Program-made: the position numbers and the translations under genes
The notes under the pieces: model-generated
The model's database searches: none
What the model was told of the DNA's origin: nothing
The model's input: the letters and a program-made list of their open reading frames with translations, nothing else
Source of the DNA: Alcanivorax sp. 1008
GTDB taxonomy: Bacteria; Pseudomonadota; Gammaproteobacteria; Pseudomonadales; Alcanivoracaceae
Length of the DNA stretch: 64,000 nt
Direction of reading: 5' to 3'
Assembly: GCF_020667895.1 (NCBI RefSeq)
Contig: NZ_JAFMPS010000002.1
Coordinates: forward strand, 263,131 to 327,130
Shown here: positions 1-8,868 of the stretch, in pieces
Layout: each line of letters opens with the position of its first letter
Numbering within the stretch: the first letter of the stretch is position 1

Positions 1-57
1 AAACTGGCCGCGGTTGAATGAAAAAATGCAGAACAACATGATTACGTCCTGATAAGG

Positions 58-954
58 TTAGGGCTTGCGCTCGACAGGATCACGCCGCCTCGCCTGAAGA
101 ATTCGCAACCAGGTGCGAACACGGGTATCTGTCTCGCTGCCGCTGTAGCGTCCTTTTTTGATGTGGCGAATGCGGTACACACCAGGAATCGGCAAGGGCA
201 CACCCTGGCTGCGCAACAACCAGCGAAACGCGCGGTCTTCGTGGCACTTGGCAAAACTCTCTACCGGCGTCTGGTAAATGCGGATATTGCGGCAATAGCC
301 AACAGCACGGCATACATCACCATGGGCGATCTGCAGCGGCCCGGTGGCACGAGATGGATGAAAAGTAACAAATTCAGAGGTATCGATATCCAGCACCTGC
401 TCTTCGCCAGCAGCTGCTTTCAGCATCGGATTGTCCTCTTCGAGCAGATCGGTACAGTGCTCATCCTGAGGAAACACCAGCGCATCACGACGACCCTGCA
501 AAAGTGTCGCCAGCGTATCAAGACAACCCTCACGGAACATCAGGTCACAATCGGTAAACCAGACCCAGTCTGCCTTTGTTTCCAGCGCCGCCAGGTTACG
601 GCCAATGCCGCGGCGAAACAGCTGCTGTCTCGGCAACGGCCGCCAGTTCCAGGTCACGCCCGGGACTTTCTGAGCAGCAAAGAACTGCAGTAGCCGTGAT
701 GTCTTTTCGTCCTCAGGAGCGTAGAAAACCGTCATGGTGACATCGATATCCTGTGGCGGATATCGCACCAGTGAGCTGAGCTGATAAACCAGAAAATGAG
801 AGTAGTTCCAGCAGTGGCTGACCACTTCAATGGAAAGGCGGCCCGTTCGGGCCGCCCGGTTTTCCACTGGCGGCAAATCCGGTTCAAACCAGTGTGCCGG
901 AATGAACCCTTTCGCTGCAAAGCGATAAAAAGCCAGCTGCAGACTATCTTTCAT
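58..954 (-). CDS. GT-A type glycosyltransferase
   Basis: A 298-residue protein with the look of a GT-A glycosyltransferase. It has an N-terminal strand/turn segment (VVSHCWNYSHF) and a WVWFTDCDLMF segment whose DCD is the expected metal and nucleotide-sugar binding DxD motif, preceded by an IGRNLAALE helix. There is no membrane segment, so it is probably cytosolic or membrane-associated. I chose the ATG at 954, which shares one base with the ilvE stop (TGATG), over an ATG at 978 inside ilvE. In pseudomonads LPS-core glycosyltransferases lie next to ilvE-glnE, so a role in core or surface glycan assembly is inferred. The sugar is unknown. Confidence 0.75.
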   Translation of the reverse strand: MKDSLQLAFYRFAAKGFIPAHWFEPDLPPVENRAARTGRLSIEVVSHCWNYSHFLVYQLSSLVRYPPQDIDVTMTVFYAPEDEKTSRLLQFFAAQKVPGVTWNWRPLPRQQLFRRGIGRNLAALETKADWVWFTDCDLMFREGCLDTLATLLQGRRDALVFPQDEHCTDLLEEDNPMLKAAAGEEQVLDIDTSEFVTFHPSRATGPLQIAHGDVCRAVGYCRNIRIYQTPVESFAKCHEDRAFRWLLRSQGVPLPIPGVYRIRHIKKGRYSGSETDTRVRTWLRILQARRRDPVERKP

Positions 955-1880
955 CAGCCCGCGACCGGCGACAGCCAATGGTTGTATTGGGGAAGCTCAC
1001 CACGCACCAGTGCGAAATAGATGCTCTGCAACTTCTCCGTGATCGGGCCTCGCTTACCTTCACCGATAGCACGCCCATCCAGTTCGCGAATCGGCGTCAC
1101 CTCGGCAGCGGTGCCAGTAAAGAAAGCCTCGTCTGCGATATATACTTCATCGCGAGTTATGCGCTTTTCGATCACTTTAATGCCATTTTCCTCAGCCAGC
1201 TGAATCAATGTCTTGCGGGTGATGCCGTCAAGACAGGAGGTCAACTCTGGCGTATACAACACACCATCCTTAACAATAAAAATATTCTCGCCGCTACCCT
1301 CGGCAACACAGCCTTCCGGGTCAAGCAGTAGAGCTTCATCACAGCCCGCAGATAGCGCTTCGTTCAGCGCCAGCATGGAGTTGATGTAATTGCCGTTGGC
1401 CTTGGCTTTGCACATGGTGATATTGACGTGGTGTCGGGTATAGGAACTGGTGCGCACCTTGATGCCCTTTTCGATCGCTTCCGCTCCGAGGTACGCGCCC
1501 CACTCCCAGGCCGCAACCATGACATGTACTTTCAGGTTGCTGGCGCGCAGGCCCATGCCTTCGCTACCAAAAAATACCATTGGCCGCAGATAGGCTGATG
1601 GTAAATTATTTTCCCGCACCGCGGCCAACTGGGCAGCATCGATCTGATCTTTGCTGAACGGCATTTTCATATTCATGATGTGCGCGGAATTGAACAACCG
1701 ATCCGTATGTTCACGCAGGCGAAAGATGCTGGCGCCCTTATCGGTTGCATAGGCACGCACACCTTCAAAAACGCCCATACCGTAATGCAGGGTATGCGTC
1801 AGCACGTGAACCTTGGCATCGCGCCACGGAACCATTTCACCATCCAACCAGATAACACCGTCACGATCCGCCATCGACAT
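954..1880 (-). CDS. ilvE: Branched-chain amino acid aminotransferase
   Basis: PLP enzyme of fold type IV that interconverts leucine, isoleucine and valine with their 2-oxo acids, using glutamate/2-oxoglutarate. At 308 residues it matches the usual ~309. Typical segments are visible: WLDGEMVPW near the N-terminus, HTLHYGMGVFEGVRAY, and EGSGENIF plus SCLDGITRKT in the C-terminal half. Three in-frame ATGs lie at 1886, 1880 and 1874. GAGGG sits one base before the first and seven before the second, so 1880 is preferred; this gives the MSMADRDG start common in pseudomonads. It lies downstream of glnE across a REP-like palindrome and is coupled to the glycosyltransferase gene. Confidence 0.95.
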   Translation of the reverse strand: MSMADRDGVIWLDGEMVPWRDAKVHVLTHTLHYGMGVFEGVRAYATDKGASIFRLREHTDRLFNSAHIMNMKMPFSKDQIDAAQLAAVRENNLPSAYLRPMVFFGSEGMGLRASNLKVHVMVAAWEWGAYLGAEAIEKGIKVRTSSYTRHHVNITMCKAKANGNYINSMLALNEALSAGCDEALLLDPEGCVAEGSGENIFIVKDGVLYTPELTSCLDGITRKTLIQLAEENGIKVIEKRITRDEVYIADEAFFTGTAAEVTPIRELDGRAIGEGKRGPITEKLQSIYFALVRGELPQYNHWLSPVAG

Positions 1881-1910
1881 GGCCATACCCTCAAATAATC
1901 AGCAAATGTT

Positions 1911-1933
1911 CGCGCCGGGGGCGGCGCTCCTAC
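1911..1933. repeat. REP-like palindrome overlapping the glnE stop
   Basis: A perfect 6-bp inverted repeat (GCGCCG at 1912-1917, CGGCGC at 1922-1927) with a GGGG loop, followed on the plus strand by CTCCTAC. Read on the minus strand it begins GTAGGAGCGCC, which resembles pseudomonad REP elements (GTAGGAGCG...CGCGA). The glnE TAG stop lies inside it. I see only this one copy in the window. It may act as a transcript-stabilising or partial-termination element between glnE and ilvE. Confidence 0.5.
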
Positions 1934-4812
1934 AATTCAAACCAGGTTTTCCAGATGGTGCGGACTCCTTCGCTGAGCTCGCTGAACCGGGTCTCAGGGA
2001 CCACGGCGTGCTCCTTGCGCAGCGCCAGCCGGTAGGCAGCAGAGCGAAAAGCGAGATACGCCTCACGAAGCAGGCCGGCATCCGCTGCCGGCATCAGATC
2101 AAGCGATGCCAGGGTTTCCAGCAATCGCACATTGTCGGTGTACCGGGTCAGTTCACCGAAGCGGGGAGCCCATCTGAGAACCCCATATTGCACCATAAAT
2201 TCGATATCAACGATACCACCGGGACTGCGTTTCAGATCAAACATACCGTCCCCGGGCAAGGTCAGCTGGGCCAGCATACGCTCACGCATGTCGAGCACAT
2301 CCTGACGTAACTTGGCCTCGTCCCGCGGCCTGCATAGCACCCGGTGACGGACATCCTCAAACACCCGGCCGGCACGTTCGCAACCAGCGACAAAGCGGGC
2401 CCGCACCAGTGCCTGATGCTCCCAGGTCCAGGCCTGCTCACTTTGATAACGCTCGAACGCCACCATTGAGCTGACCAGCAGGCCAGAGGCCCCGGACGGA
2501 CGCAGGCGCATATCGGCATCGTACAACTGCCCACTCATGGTGCGGGCGGTAAGGATATGAATGATGCGCTGACCAAGGCGGGCAAAGAACTGTTCGTTAG
2601 CCACCGATCGATCGCCGTCTGTCATGCCGTCGGGGGAAGCATCGTGGAGAAATACCAGATCCAGATCCGAGTCATGTCCCAGCTCAATGCCACCCAACTT
2701 GCCATAGCCAATGACCACAAAATCGGGATCGCAGTTTTCACCGTCTTGACGTACTGGTCTGCCGTGTTTCTCCACCAGCGGATTCCAGGCCAGCCATACC
2801 ACCTCATTGAGAATCGACTCCGCCAGCCAGGTCAGATAATCACTGACCTTCATCAGCGGCAGTACCTCGGTAACCTCAGAGGCAGCCACGCGTAGCAAGT
2901 GGGCCTGCTTGAAGTTACGCAGCCCTTCCATCTGCTGCTCCAGATCATCAGCAGGAATACGCAAAAGCAACTGACGTAACTCATCGTCCAGCTCGCTGCG
3001 ACCCGGGGGAGCATAAAGCGTCTGAACGTCCAGAAGCTCATCCAGCAATACCGGGTGGCGGGTTAACTGGTCGCTAATCCACGGACTGGCCGCAGACAGT
3101 TTGACCAGCTGCCCCAGCGCCAGAGGATTCTCCACCAACAAAGCAATATAGGCCGAACGACGCAGCACTGCCTCAAGGAAGCCGAGCAAGCGCCCACAGG
3201 CAACATCTCCCTCTCCCTGATTACCAATAGCCTCGATCAAAAACGGCATCAACCGATCGAGCCGTTCACGGCCAATGGTTTGCATATTGGTTACCGGCCG
3301 TGACTCCCGAAATACTGCCAGACGGCTCAACACCGCCTCTGGGTCACAAATACCCAGATTACTCAGACGCTCTATAGCGGCAGCCTTATCAAGGCGCCCC
3401 ATCCATAAGTCACTGAGATCATCGTCGGCCTCAACATGACCGTCAGCGTTACGCTCCGGGTCAGCCACGACCTGGTCAAAATGCACTCGCACCTGATCAC
3501 GCACCCGATTCAGTCGCCGCTGAAAATCACTTGGCTCCACGAAGCCCATGGCAAAGGCCAGTCGCTGCCAGCCGATATCGGTGTCTGGCAAGCGCTGGGT
3601 CTGGCGATCTGCCACCGCCTGCAACCGATGCTCTACATCGCGCAGAAAAATATAGTTGTCACGCAATTCCGCCACCGCATCGGCAGGCAGAAGGCCGGCC
3701 TGCTCCAGCTTCGGCAATACCGCCAACAACCGCGGGTCTCGCAACACCGGCAGCTGGCCGCCACGAATCAACTGGAATGCCTGAACAATAAATTCCACTT
3801 CGCGAATGCCACCCGGGCCCAGCTTAACGTCTGCCTGAATACCCTTGCGATTGACCTCACGCTCGATCAACCCCTTCATTTCCCGCAATGACTGGAAAGC
3901 ACCAAAGTCGATATAGCGACGATAGACAAAAGGGGAAAGGCGATCACGCAAACGCTTACCGGCGGCAATATCTCCCGCCACCGGGCGCATTTTGATCATC
4001 GCATAGCGCTCCCACTCACGACCCTGCTGCTCGTAATAGCCCTCCATGGCATCAAAGCCCACGGCCAGAACGCCACTTTTACCCCACGGCCGCAGACGCA
4101 TATCAACCCGGAAGACGAAGCCATCGGCAGTCAGCTGATCAAGCGCGCGGATCAACTGCTGGCCCAGACGAACAAAAAACTCATGATTGGAAAGCTCGCG
4201 ACGACCGCCACGGGTTTCACCTTCGGATTCGTAGGCGAAGATCAGATCAATATCAGAAGACAGGTTAAGTTCACGGGCGCCCAGTTTGCCCATTGCCAAA
4301 ACCGTCAACTGCACCGGGGTGCCAGACTCATCCGTGGGCGTGCCATCACGAACGGTCGCCCAGCGGTAAAGTACGGTCAAAGCCACATCAATCAGGGTAT
4401 CAGCAAGCAGACTCAGATCATGGACAGTATCCGCGTACACGCTACCGCCGCGGCATGGCGACCCGAGAAGATCTCGCCAGATAATTCGCGCCATATGGCA
4501 GTGACGCATAAACCTTAGACGGCGTTGCAGCTCGGCCTCATCTTCGACACCTTCCAGCAACTGGTCGAGCTCTTCACGCAAAGTGAGTGGATCCAGCCGT
4601 GAGGCAAAACGTCCAGGCGCCGCCAACCACTGGGTCAGCTCTGGCCTGCGGGTCATTTGCTCGGCGACATAGTCTGAGCCTGCCCACACAACAGGCAGGT
4701 CACGAACCAGAACCTCTGGCAGAGACTGACCGGAATCAACAAAAGCTCGCCAATGGCTTTCCGCCAGCGAACGCAGGGAATCAGGCAAAGAGGAGAAGTC
4801 AGCAGGCATCAT
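1930..4812 (-). CDS. glnE: Bifunctional glutamine synthetase adenylyltransferase/adenylyl-removing enzyme
   Basis: A 960-residue protein (E. coli GlnE is 946) that adenylylates and deadenylylates glutamine synthetase in response to PII and glutamine. Two nucleotidyltransferase modules are visible. The N-terminal adenylyl-removing half has LGARELNLSSDIDLIF, and the C-terminal adenylyltransferase half has YGKLGGIELGHDSDLDLVF; both carry the metal-binding DxD. The repeated GPGGIREVEFIVQ and SPGGIVDIEFMVQ segments mark the duplicated architecture. The start overlaps the NfeD gene stop (ATGATG at 4812-4807), so translation is probably coupled. The stop codon lies in a REP-like palindrome. Confidence 0.97.
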   Translation of the reverse strand: MMPADFSSLPDSLRSLAESHWRAFVDSGQSLPEVLVRDLPVVWAGSDYVAEQMTRRPELTQWLAAPGRFASRLDPLTLREELDQLLEGVEDEAELQRRLRFMRHCHMARIIWRDLLGSPCRGGSVYADTVHDLSLLADTLIDVALTVLYRWATVRDGTPTDESGTPVQLTVLAMGKLGARELNLSSDIDLIFAYESEGETRGGRRELSNHEFFVRLGQQLIRALDQLTADGFVFRVDMRLRPWGKSGVLAVGFDAMEGYYEQQGREWERYAMIKMRPVAGDIAAGKRLRDRLSPFVYRRYIDFGAFQSLREMKGLIEREVNRKGIQADVKLGPGGIREVEFIVQAFQLIRGGQLPVLRDPRLLAVLPKLEQAGLLPADAVAELRDNYIFLRDVEHRLQAVADRQTQRLPDTDIGWQRLAFAMGFVEPSDFQRRLNRVRDQVRVHFDQVVADPERNADGHVEADDDLSDLWMGRLDKAAAIERLSNLGICDPEAVLSRLAVFRESRPVTNMQTIGRERLDRLMPFLIEAIGNQGEGDVACGRLLGFLEAVLRRSAYIALLVENPLALGQLVKLSAASPWISDQLTRHPVLLDELLDVQTLYAPPGRSELDDELRQLLLRIPADDLEQQMEGLRNFKQAHLLRVAASEVTEVLPLMKVSDYLTWLAESILNEVVWLAWNPLVEKHGRPVRQDGENCDPDFVVIGYGKLGGIELGHDSDLDLVFLHDASPDGMTDGDRSVANEQFFARLGQRIIHILTARTMSGQLYDADMRLRPSGASGLLVSSMVAFERYQSEQAWTWEHQALVRARFVAGCERAGRVFEDVRHRVLCRPRDEAKLRQDVLDMRERMLAQLTLPGDGMFDLKRSPGGIVDIEFMVQYGVLRWAPRFGELTRYTDNVRLLETLASLDLMPAADAGLLREAYLAFRSAAYRLALRKEHAVVPETRFSELSEGVRTIWKTWFEL

Positions 4813-5276
4813 GCCGGCGGATTATCCACCTGCTCCACCTGAAATGCCATGTCATCCAGTGCAACCAGCCTGACCAGCGAACCCTCCGGCAGGTCTGGGC
4901 CATGCACCGGCCACCGAGTGTCATCCAGATGGATATAGCCGGTGCCATTGTCGATAGCCTGATCCAGTCTGACCACCTCTCCAACATGACTGGCTCCGCG
5001 ACGATTAAGTGCAGGCGCATCACTGGCCACAGGCTCATTGATGTAGCGGCGCCACGCGTACAGCGCAACAAGACCGCCAACCCCGAACATGATCAGCTGC
5101 ATTTCCCATCCAGGATAGATGCCGATCAACGGAAGCAGTAGCACCAGAATGCCGACACAGATTGCTGACAGGCCATTCCACATCAGCAAGCTGCCGCCGA
5201 CAAAAACCTCAAGTACCAGCAGCACCAGGCCAAGAACGATCCAGTGGTGATAGTCGAGCTGATAAAGCCAATCCAT
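4809..5276 (-). CDS. NfeD-like membrane protein (QmcA partner)
   Basis: A 155-residue inner-membrane protein. Its N-terminal half has three or four hydrophobic segments (roughly residues 12-35, 38-55 and 58-78). The C-terminal half is a soluble beta-rich OB-like domain with the GEVVRLDQAIDNGTGYIHLDDTRW region, typical of short NfeD proteins (E. coli YbbK/QmcA partner class). The start codon shares a base with the qmcA stop (TGATG at 5276), and an AAAGGAAC ribosome-binding site lies upstream inside qmcA. NfeD and SPFH proteins form conserved pairs thought to organise membrane microdomains. The following glnE gene overlaps its stop. Confidence 0.85.
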   Translation of the reverse strand: MDWLYQLDYHHWIVLGLVLLVLEVFVGGSLLMWNGLSAICVGILVLLLPLIGIYPGWEMQLIMFGVGGLVALYAWRRYINEPVASDAPALNRRGASHVGEVVRLDQAIDNGTGYIHLDDTRWPVHGPDLPEGSLVRLVALDDMAFQVEQVDNPPA

Positions 5277-6190
5277 CAGCTTGTTCCTTTGCCCACGGTC
5301 TGACGAACAATCTCAGTGACACCTCCAATGGCGCCCATCACACCGGTAGCATCTACCGGCAGCATAAATACCTTACTGTTTGGTGAGGCACCGATTTGCC
5401 CCAGAGCCTCGACATACTTCTGTGCGACGAAATAGTTGATCGCCTGAATGTCGCCCTCGGCAATTGCCTTTGACACCATATCCGTGGCCCGGGCTTCCGC
5501 CTCAGCCGCTCGCTCACGCGCCTCAGCGTCGAGGAAGGCGGCCTGACGGGCGCCTTCAGCGCGCAGGATATCTGCTTGCTTGAGACCTTCGGCTTTCAAA
5601 ATCGCCGCGGCCCGCAAACCTTCCGCCTCCAGAATATTGGCACGCTTTACCCGCTCGGCCTTCATCTGACCAGCCATGGCCTCTGCCAGATCCGCTGGCG
5701 GCGAAATATCCCGAATCTCAATACGCGTGACCTTTACGCCCCAGGGGTTGGTAGCCATATCAACGATGCGCAGCAAGCGCTCGTTAATGCCATCACGCTG
5801 GCTAAGCATCTCATCCAGATCCATGCTGCCAAGCACGGTACGGATATTGGTCATAGTCAAATTGCGAATAGCATATTCAAGCTGATTCACTTCATAGGCG
5901 GCCTTTGCAGCATTGACCACCTGATAAAAACAAACCGCATCAATAGTAACCATCGCGTTATCTTTCGAGATTACTTCCTGGGGCGGAATATCCAGCACGC
6001 TTTCCATCATGTTGATCTTGCTGCCGACAGAGTCAACCAGCGGAATAATAATGCCCAAGCCTGGTCGTAGTGTATGGGTATAACGACCAAAACGTTCCAC
6101 CGTATACTCATACCCCTGAGGCACCATCTTTGCCCCCATAACCACCAGCACCAGCAGCAAAACCACAAAGCCAATAACAATAGCAACCAC
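5276..6190 (-). CDS. qmcA: SPFH/Band-7 (stomatin-like) protein QmcA
   Basis: A 304-residue SPFH protein (E. coli QmcA is 305). It has one N-terminal membrane anchor (residues ~1-22), a Band-7 domain starting at [16 protein letters not shown], and a long Ala/Glu-rich coiled coil (residues ~165-240, repeats of AEGLxxAxILxAEG). The GTG at 6190 is preferred over an upstream TTG at 6211 because CGGAG lies seven bases before it and the length then matches the family. QmcA family members oligomerise at the inner membrane and associate with FtsH-type proteases or NfeD. It lies between the orphan GspE-like ATPase and nfeD. Confidence 0.9.
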   Translation of the reverse strand: MVAIVIGFVVLLLVLVVMGAKMVPQGYEYTVERFGRYTHTLRPGLGIIIPLVDSVGSKINMMESVLDIPPQEVISKDNAMVTIDAVCFYQVVNAAKAAYEVNQLEYAIRNLTMTNIRTVLGSMDLDEMLSQRDGINERLLRIVDMATNPWGVKVTRIEIRDISPPADLAEAMAGQMKAERVKRANILEAEGLRAAAILKAEGLKQADILRAEGARQAAFLDAEARERAAEAEARATDMVSKAIAEGDIQAINYFVAQKYVEALGQIGASPNSKVFMLPVDATGVMGAIGGVTEIVRQTVGKGTS

Positions 6191-6218
6191 GGTGTGTCTC
6201 CGAATTAACAATCAGTTT

Positions 6219-8030
6219 TTAAAAAAGGATATCTTGAATTGGTGTTACTCGCATGACCTCTTCAATTGTAGTCAGCCCGCGAGCGACTTTTAATGCACCA
6301 CTGATTCGCAGTGGCTTCATGCCGTTTTTCAATGCCTGCCGGGTAATGGCCTCAAGATCATTATTGCGATGAATGACCGACTTCAACGGCGCAGTTACCG
6401 GCAGAGTTTCATACACGCCTACACGGCCGCGATAACCTGTACCGCGACATTCCAAACACCCCACCGGACGACAAACCTTTTCCGGCATTTTCATTTTGAA
6501 GGGCCGCACCAGCTCATTCCATGCAACCTCATCGGTAGCCACTTCCTGCTTGCAGTCCGGACAGAGGGTGCGTATCAGACGCTGAGCCATAATACCTATC
6601 ACCGTGGATGTGATCAGATAGGCGGGCACGCCTAGATCAATCAGTCGGGTAATCGATGATGGCGCATCATTGGTATGCAGTGTTGAAAGCACCAGATGGC
6701 CAGTAAGCGCCGCCTGCACTGCCATCTCGGCAGTCGCCAGATCACGGATCTCACCAATCATGATGATGTCCGGATCCTGGCGCAGCAGCGCCTTGACGCC
6801 GTCCGCAAAGCCGACATCAATATTGTGCTGCACTTGCATCTGATTAAAGCTTGGCTCCACCATTTCAATCGGATCTTCAATGGTGCAGACATTTACCTCA
6901 GAGGTAGAGAGCTGCTTCAGGGTTGAATAAAGGGTGGTTGTTTTACCCGACCCGGTCGGCCCGGTAACAAAAATAATGCCGTGCGTGCTGCGCGTCATGC
7001 GCTGCCAGACTTCGTGATCTTCCTTGCTAAAGCCCAGCTGATCGAAAGAACGTACTAGCACGTCCGGATCAAAGATCCGCATCACCATTTTTTCGCCGAA
7101 GGCGGTTGGCAAAGTAGACAAACGCAGTTCAATCTCTGCGCCTTCAGAATTTCGGGTTTTCAGTCGACCGTCCTGCGGGCGACGCTTTTCTGCCACATTC
7201 AAGCGACCAAGAATTTTTAGACGCGCCACCACTGCTGCCATAATTGTCGCCGGCAGCTCGTAAACATCATGCAGCACTCCATCAATACGGAAGCGCATCT
7301 TGCCCACATCCCGCCGCGGCTCCAGATGGATATCCGATGCCCGCTGGCTAAAGGCGTACTGCAGAATCCAGTCTACAATGGCGACCACATGCTGATCTTC
7401 AGCATCCAGATTGCCGCGACCTCCAAGCTCTAGTAATTGCTCGAAGTTGGTCACATTACTAAGCGACTGGCCGCCCTGATCTCGAGCACCTGCAATGGAG
7501 CGGCTGAGGTTATAAAACTCAATGCGGTAACGCTGCATATCTTCCGGGTTGGCGAACACCACTTTCAGCTCGCGCTCACGCAGCGTGGCGCGCAGGTGAT
7601 CTTCCCAGTCGCGACGGAACGGTTGGTCGCAGGCCACCGTGACGCTATCCCGGGAGACCTCTACAGCAAGGATGCCGTGTCGCTCGGCAAACGCGTAGGA
7701 CATCACCGTGGTCACCTGATCGACCTTTATTTTCAGCGGATCCACATGAAACTGCGGCAAACCTGACTTCTCTGCCAACCATTCAGACAGGAAATCCATA
7801 TCCAGTATGCGGCCACCGCGGAGCTTGTCCGCCAGCTGGTACTTGGCCACCACCTGCAGGGGATGCCAGCCCAGCTCCTTCTTGTCACGCGGGGTGGTCG
7901 AGATAACGTTGTAGTCTTCCTGAGGGACTCGGCCCTCTTCCAATAGCTCACGCATAACCCAGCGAACATCAATATCCATGTCCACGGGTTTGTGGGTTGC
8001 GGCCTTGCCGGCAGGAGTACGGTTGTTCAA
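6219..8030 (-). CDS. Orphan GspE/PilB-family secretion ATPase
   Basis: A 603-residue type II secretion/type IV pilus assembly ATPase. A MshEN-like N-terminal domain (residues ~40-170) is followed by the catalytic core: Walker A GPTGSGKT at 357-364, Asp box near 380-390 (TIEDPIE), Walker B DPDIIMIGEIRD at 419-430, His box near 443-453 (TGHLVLSTLHT). Two CxxC pairs (C490/C493, C525/C528) form the zinc-binding motif of GspE/PilB. The start is TTG with GGGAAG eight bases upstream. No gsp or pil genes are in the window, so it is an orphan here and leads the qmcA-nfeD-glnE operon. Its secretion partner is unknown. Confidence 0.9.
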   Translation of the reverse strand: MNNRTPAGKAATHKPVDMDIDVRWVMRELLEEGRVPQEDYNVISTTPRDKKELGWHPLQVVAKYQLADKLRGGRILDMDFLSEWLAEKSGLPQFHVDPLKIKVDQVTTVMSYAFAERHGILAVEVSRDSVTVACDQPFRRDWEDHLRATLRERELKVVFANPEDMQRYRIEFYNLSRSIAGARDQGGQSLSNVTNFEQLLELGGRGNLDAEDQHVVAIVDWILQYAFSQRASDIHLEPRRDVGKMRFRIDGVLHDVYELPATIMAAVVARLKILGRLNVAEKRRPQDGRLKTRNSEGAEIELRLSTLPTAFGEKMVMRIFDPDVLVRSFDQLGFSKEDHEVWQRMTRSTHGIIFVTGPTGSGKTTTLYSTLKQLSTSEVNVCTIEDPIEMVEPSFNQMQVQHNIDVGFADGVKALLRQDPDIIMIGEIRDLATAEMAVQAALTGHLVLSTLHTNDAPSSITRLIDLGVPAYLITSTVIGIMAQRLIRTLCPDCKQEVATDEVAWNELVRPFKMKMPEKVCRPVGCLECRGTGYRGRVGVYETLPVTAPLKSVIHRNNDLEAITRQALKNGMKPLRISGALKVARGLTTIEEVMRVTPIQDILF

Positions 8031-8104
8031 CGTGGTTGCTTCCCAGTTATTTACCCCACTGTACCCGGCGCCTGCCCCGGAGTCAGCCCCGGCGCATATC
8101 AGGA

Positions 8105-8133
8105 ATGACTTGCTGGCCCGTGCCCCCTATACT
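8105..8133 (+). promoter_or_regulatory. Candidate sigma-70 promoter for DUF47-pit
   Basis: ATGACT (8105-8110, four of six matches to TTGACA) and TATACT (8128-8133) are separated by 17 bases in the divergent region before the phosphate transport genes. A GGAG ribosome-binding site follows at about 8163. I see no Pho box here, which fits a low-affinity Pit system. Confidence 0.45.
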
Positions 8134-8175
8134 CGCCGCACTATGACGATAAGATGACAATGCGGAGTCACTAGC

Positions 8176-8856
8176 ATGACATTCGGCAGCTCTATAGCGG
8201 GCCTGTTCGGTCGCTCACCCATTACCCCCCTGCAAGCCCACTACGAAACCGTACAAGCCTGTACCGCCGCCCTGGTGCCGTTCTTTGAGGCGGTTGTCGC
8301 TGATGATTGGCAGCTTGCCCGGGAATGCCAGCAGCGTATTCAGGAGCTGGAAAATCAGGCCGACACCCTGAAACGAGAGTTCCGCCGAAACCTGCCCAAC
8401 AGTCTTTTTCTACCCATGCCTCGCAGCGACCTGCTGGATATGGTCGGCATGCAGGACCGGGTGGCCAACAAGGCCAAGGATATCGCAGGCCTGATGCTCG
8501 GCCGGGAGATGAAGATTCCGGCAGCGGTCGCTGATGACATGCTGGCACTAGTGCGCCGCGCCGTTGATGCTTCCGCCCAAACGCTGACCGCCATCAATGA
8601 GCTGGACGAACTGGTGGAGACGGGCTTCGGTGGCCAGGTAGTTAAGCTGATTGAGCGTATGCTCGAAGAGCTGGATCGGATTGAAGGCGACACTGACGAG
8701 CAGCAGATACGTATCCGCAGCACCCTGTTTACTCTGGAGAAAGACTGGCCTCCAGTAGACATGATTTTCCTCTATCAGATCGTTGACTGGGTCGGGGATC
8801 TCGCTGACCGGGCGCAAAAGGTCGGTGGTTTCCTGCAAATTCTGGTTGCCCGATAG
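8176..8856 (+). CDS. DUF47/PhoU-like phosphate transport regulator
   Basis: A 226-residue all-helical soluble protein of the DUF47 (TIGR00153) family, related to PhoU. Recognisable segments are SIAGLFGRSPITPLQAHYETV at the N-terminus and the acidic helix surrounding ELDELVETGF, with charged repeats along the length. These proteins are almost always encoded directly upstream of a Pit transporter and are thought to gate it or link it to metal-phosphate binding. Here pit begins 12 bases after the stop, so the two form an operon. The direct effect on transport is inferred from the family. Confidence 0.9.
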   Translation: MTFGSSIAGLFGRSPITPLQAHYETVQACTAALVPFFEAVVADDWQLARECQQRIQELENQADTLKREFRRNLPNSLFLPMPRSDLLDMVGMQDRVANKAKDIAGLMLGREMKIPAAVADDMLALVRRAVDASAQTLTAINELDELVETGFGGQVVKLIERMLEELDRIEGDTDEQQIRIRSTLFTLEKDWPPVDMIFLYQIVDWVGDLADRAQKVGGFLQILVAR

Positions 8857-8868
8857 GAGGCCGCAGCG

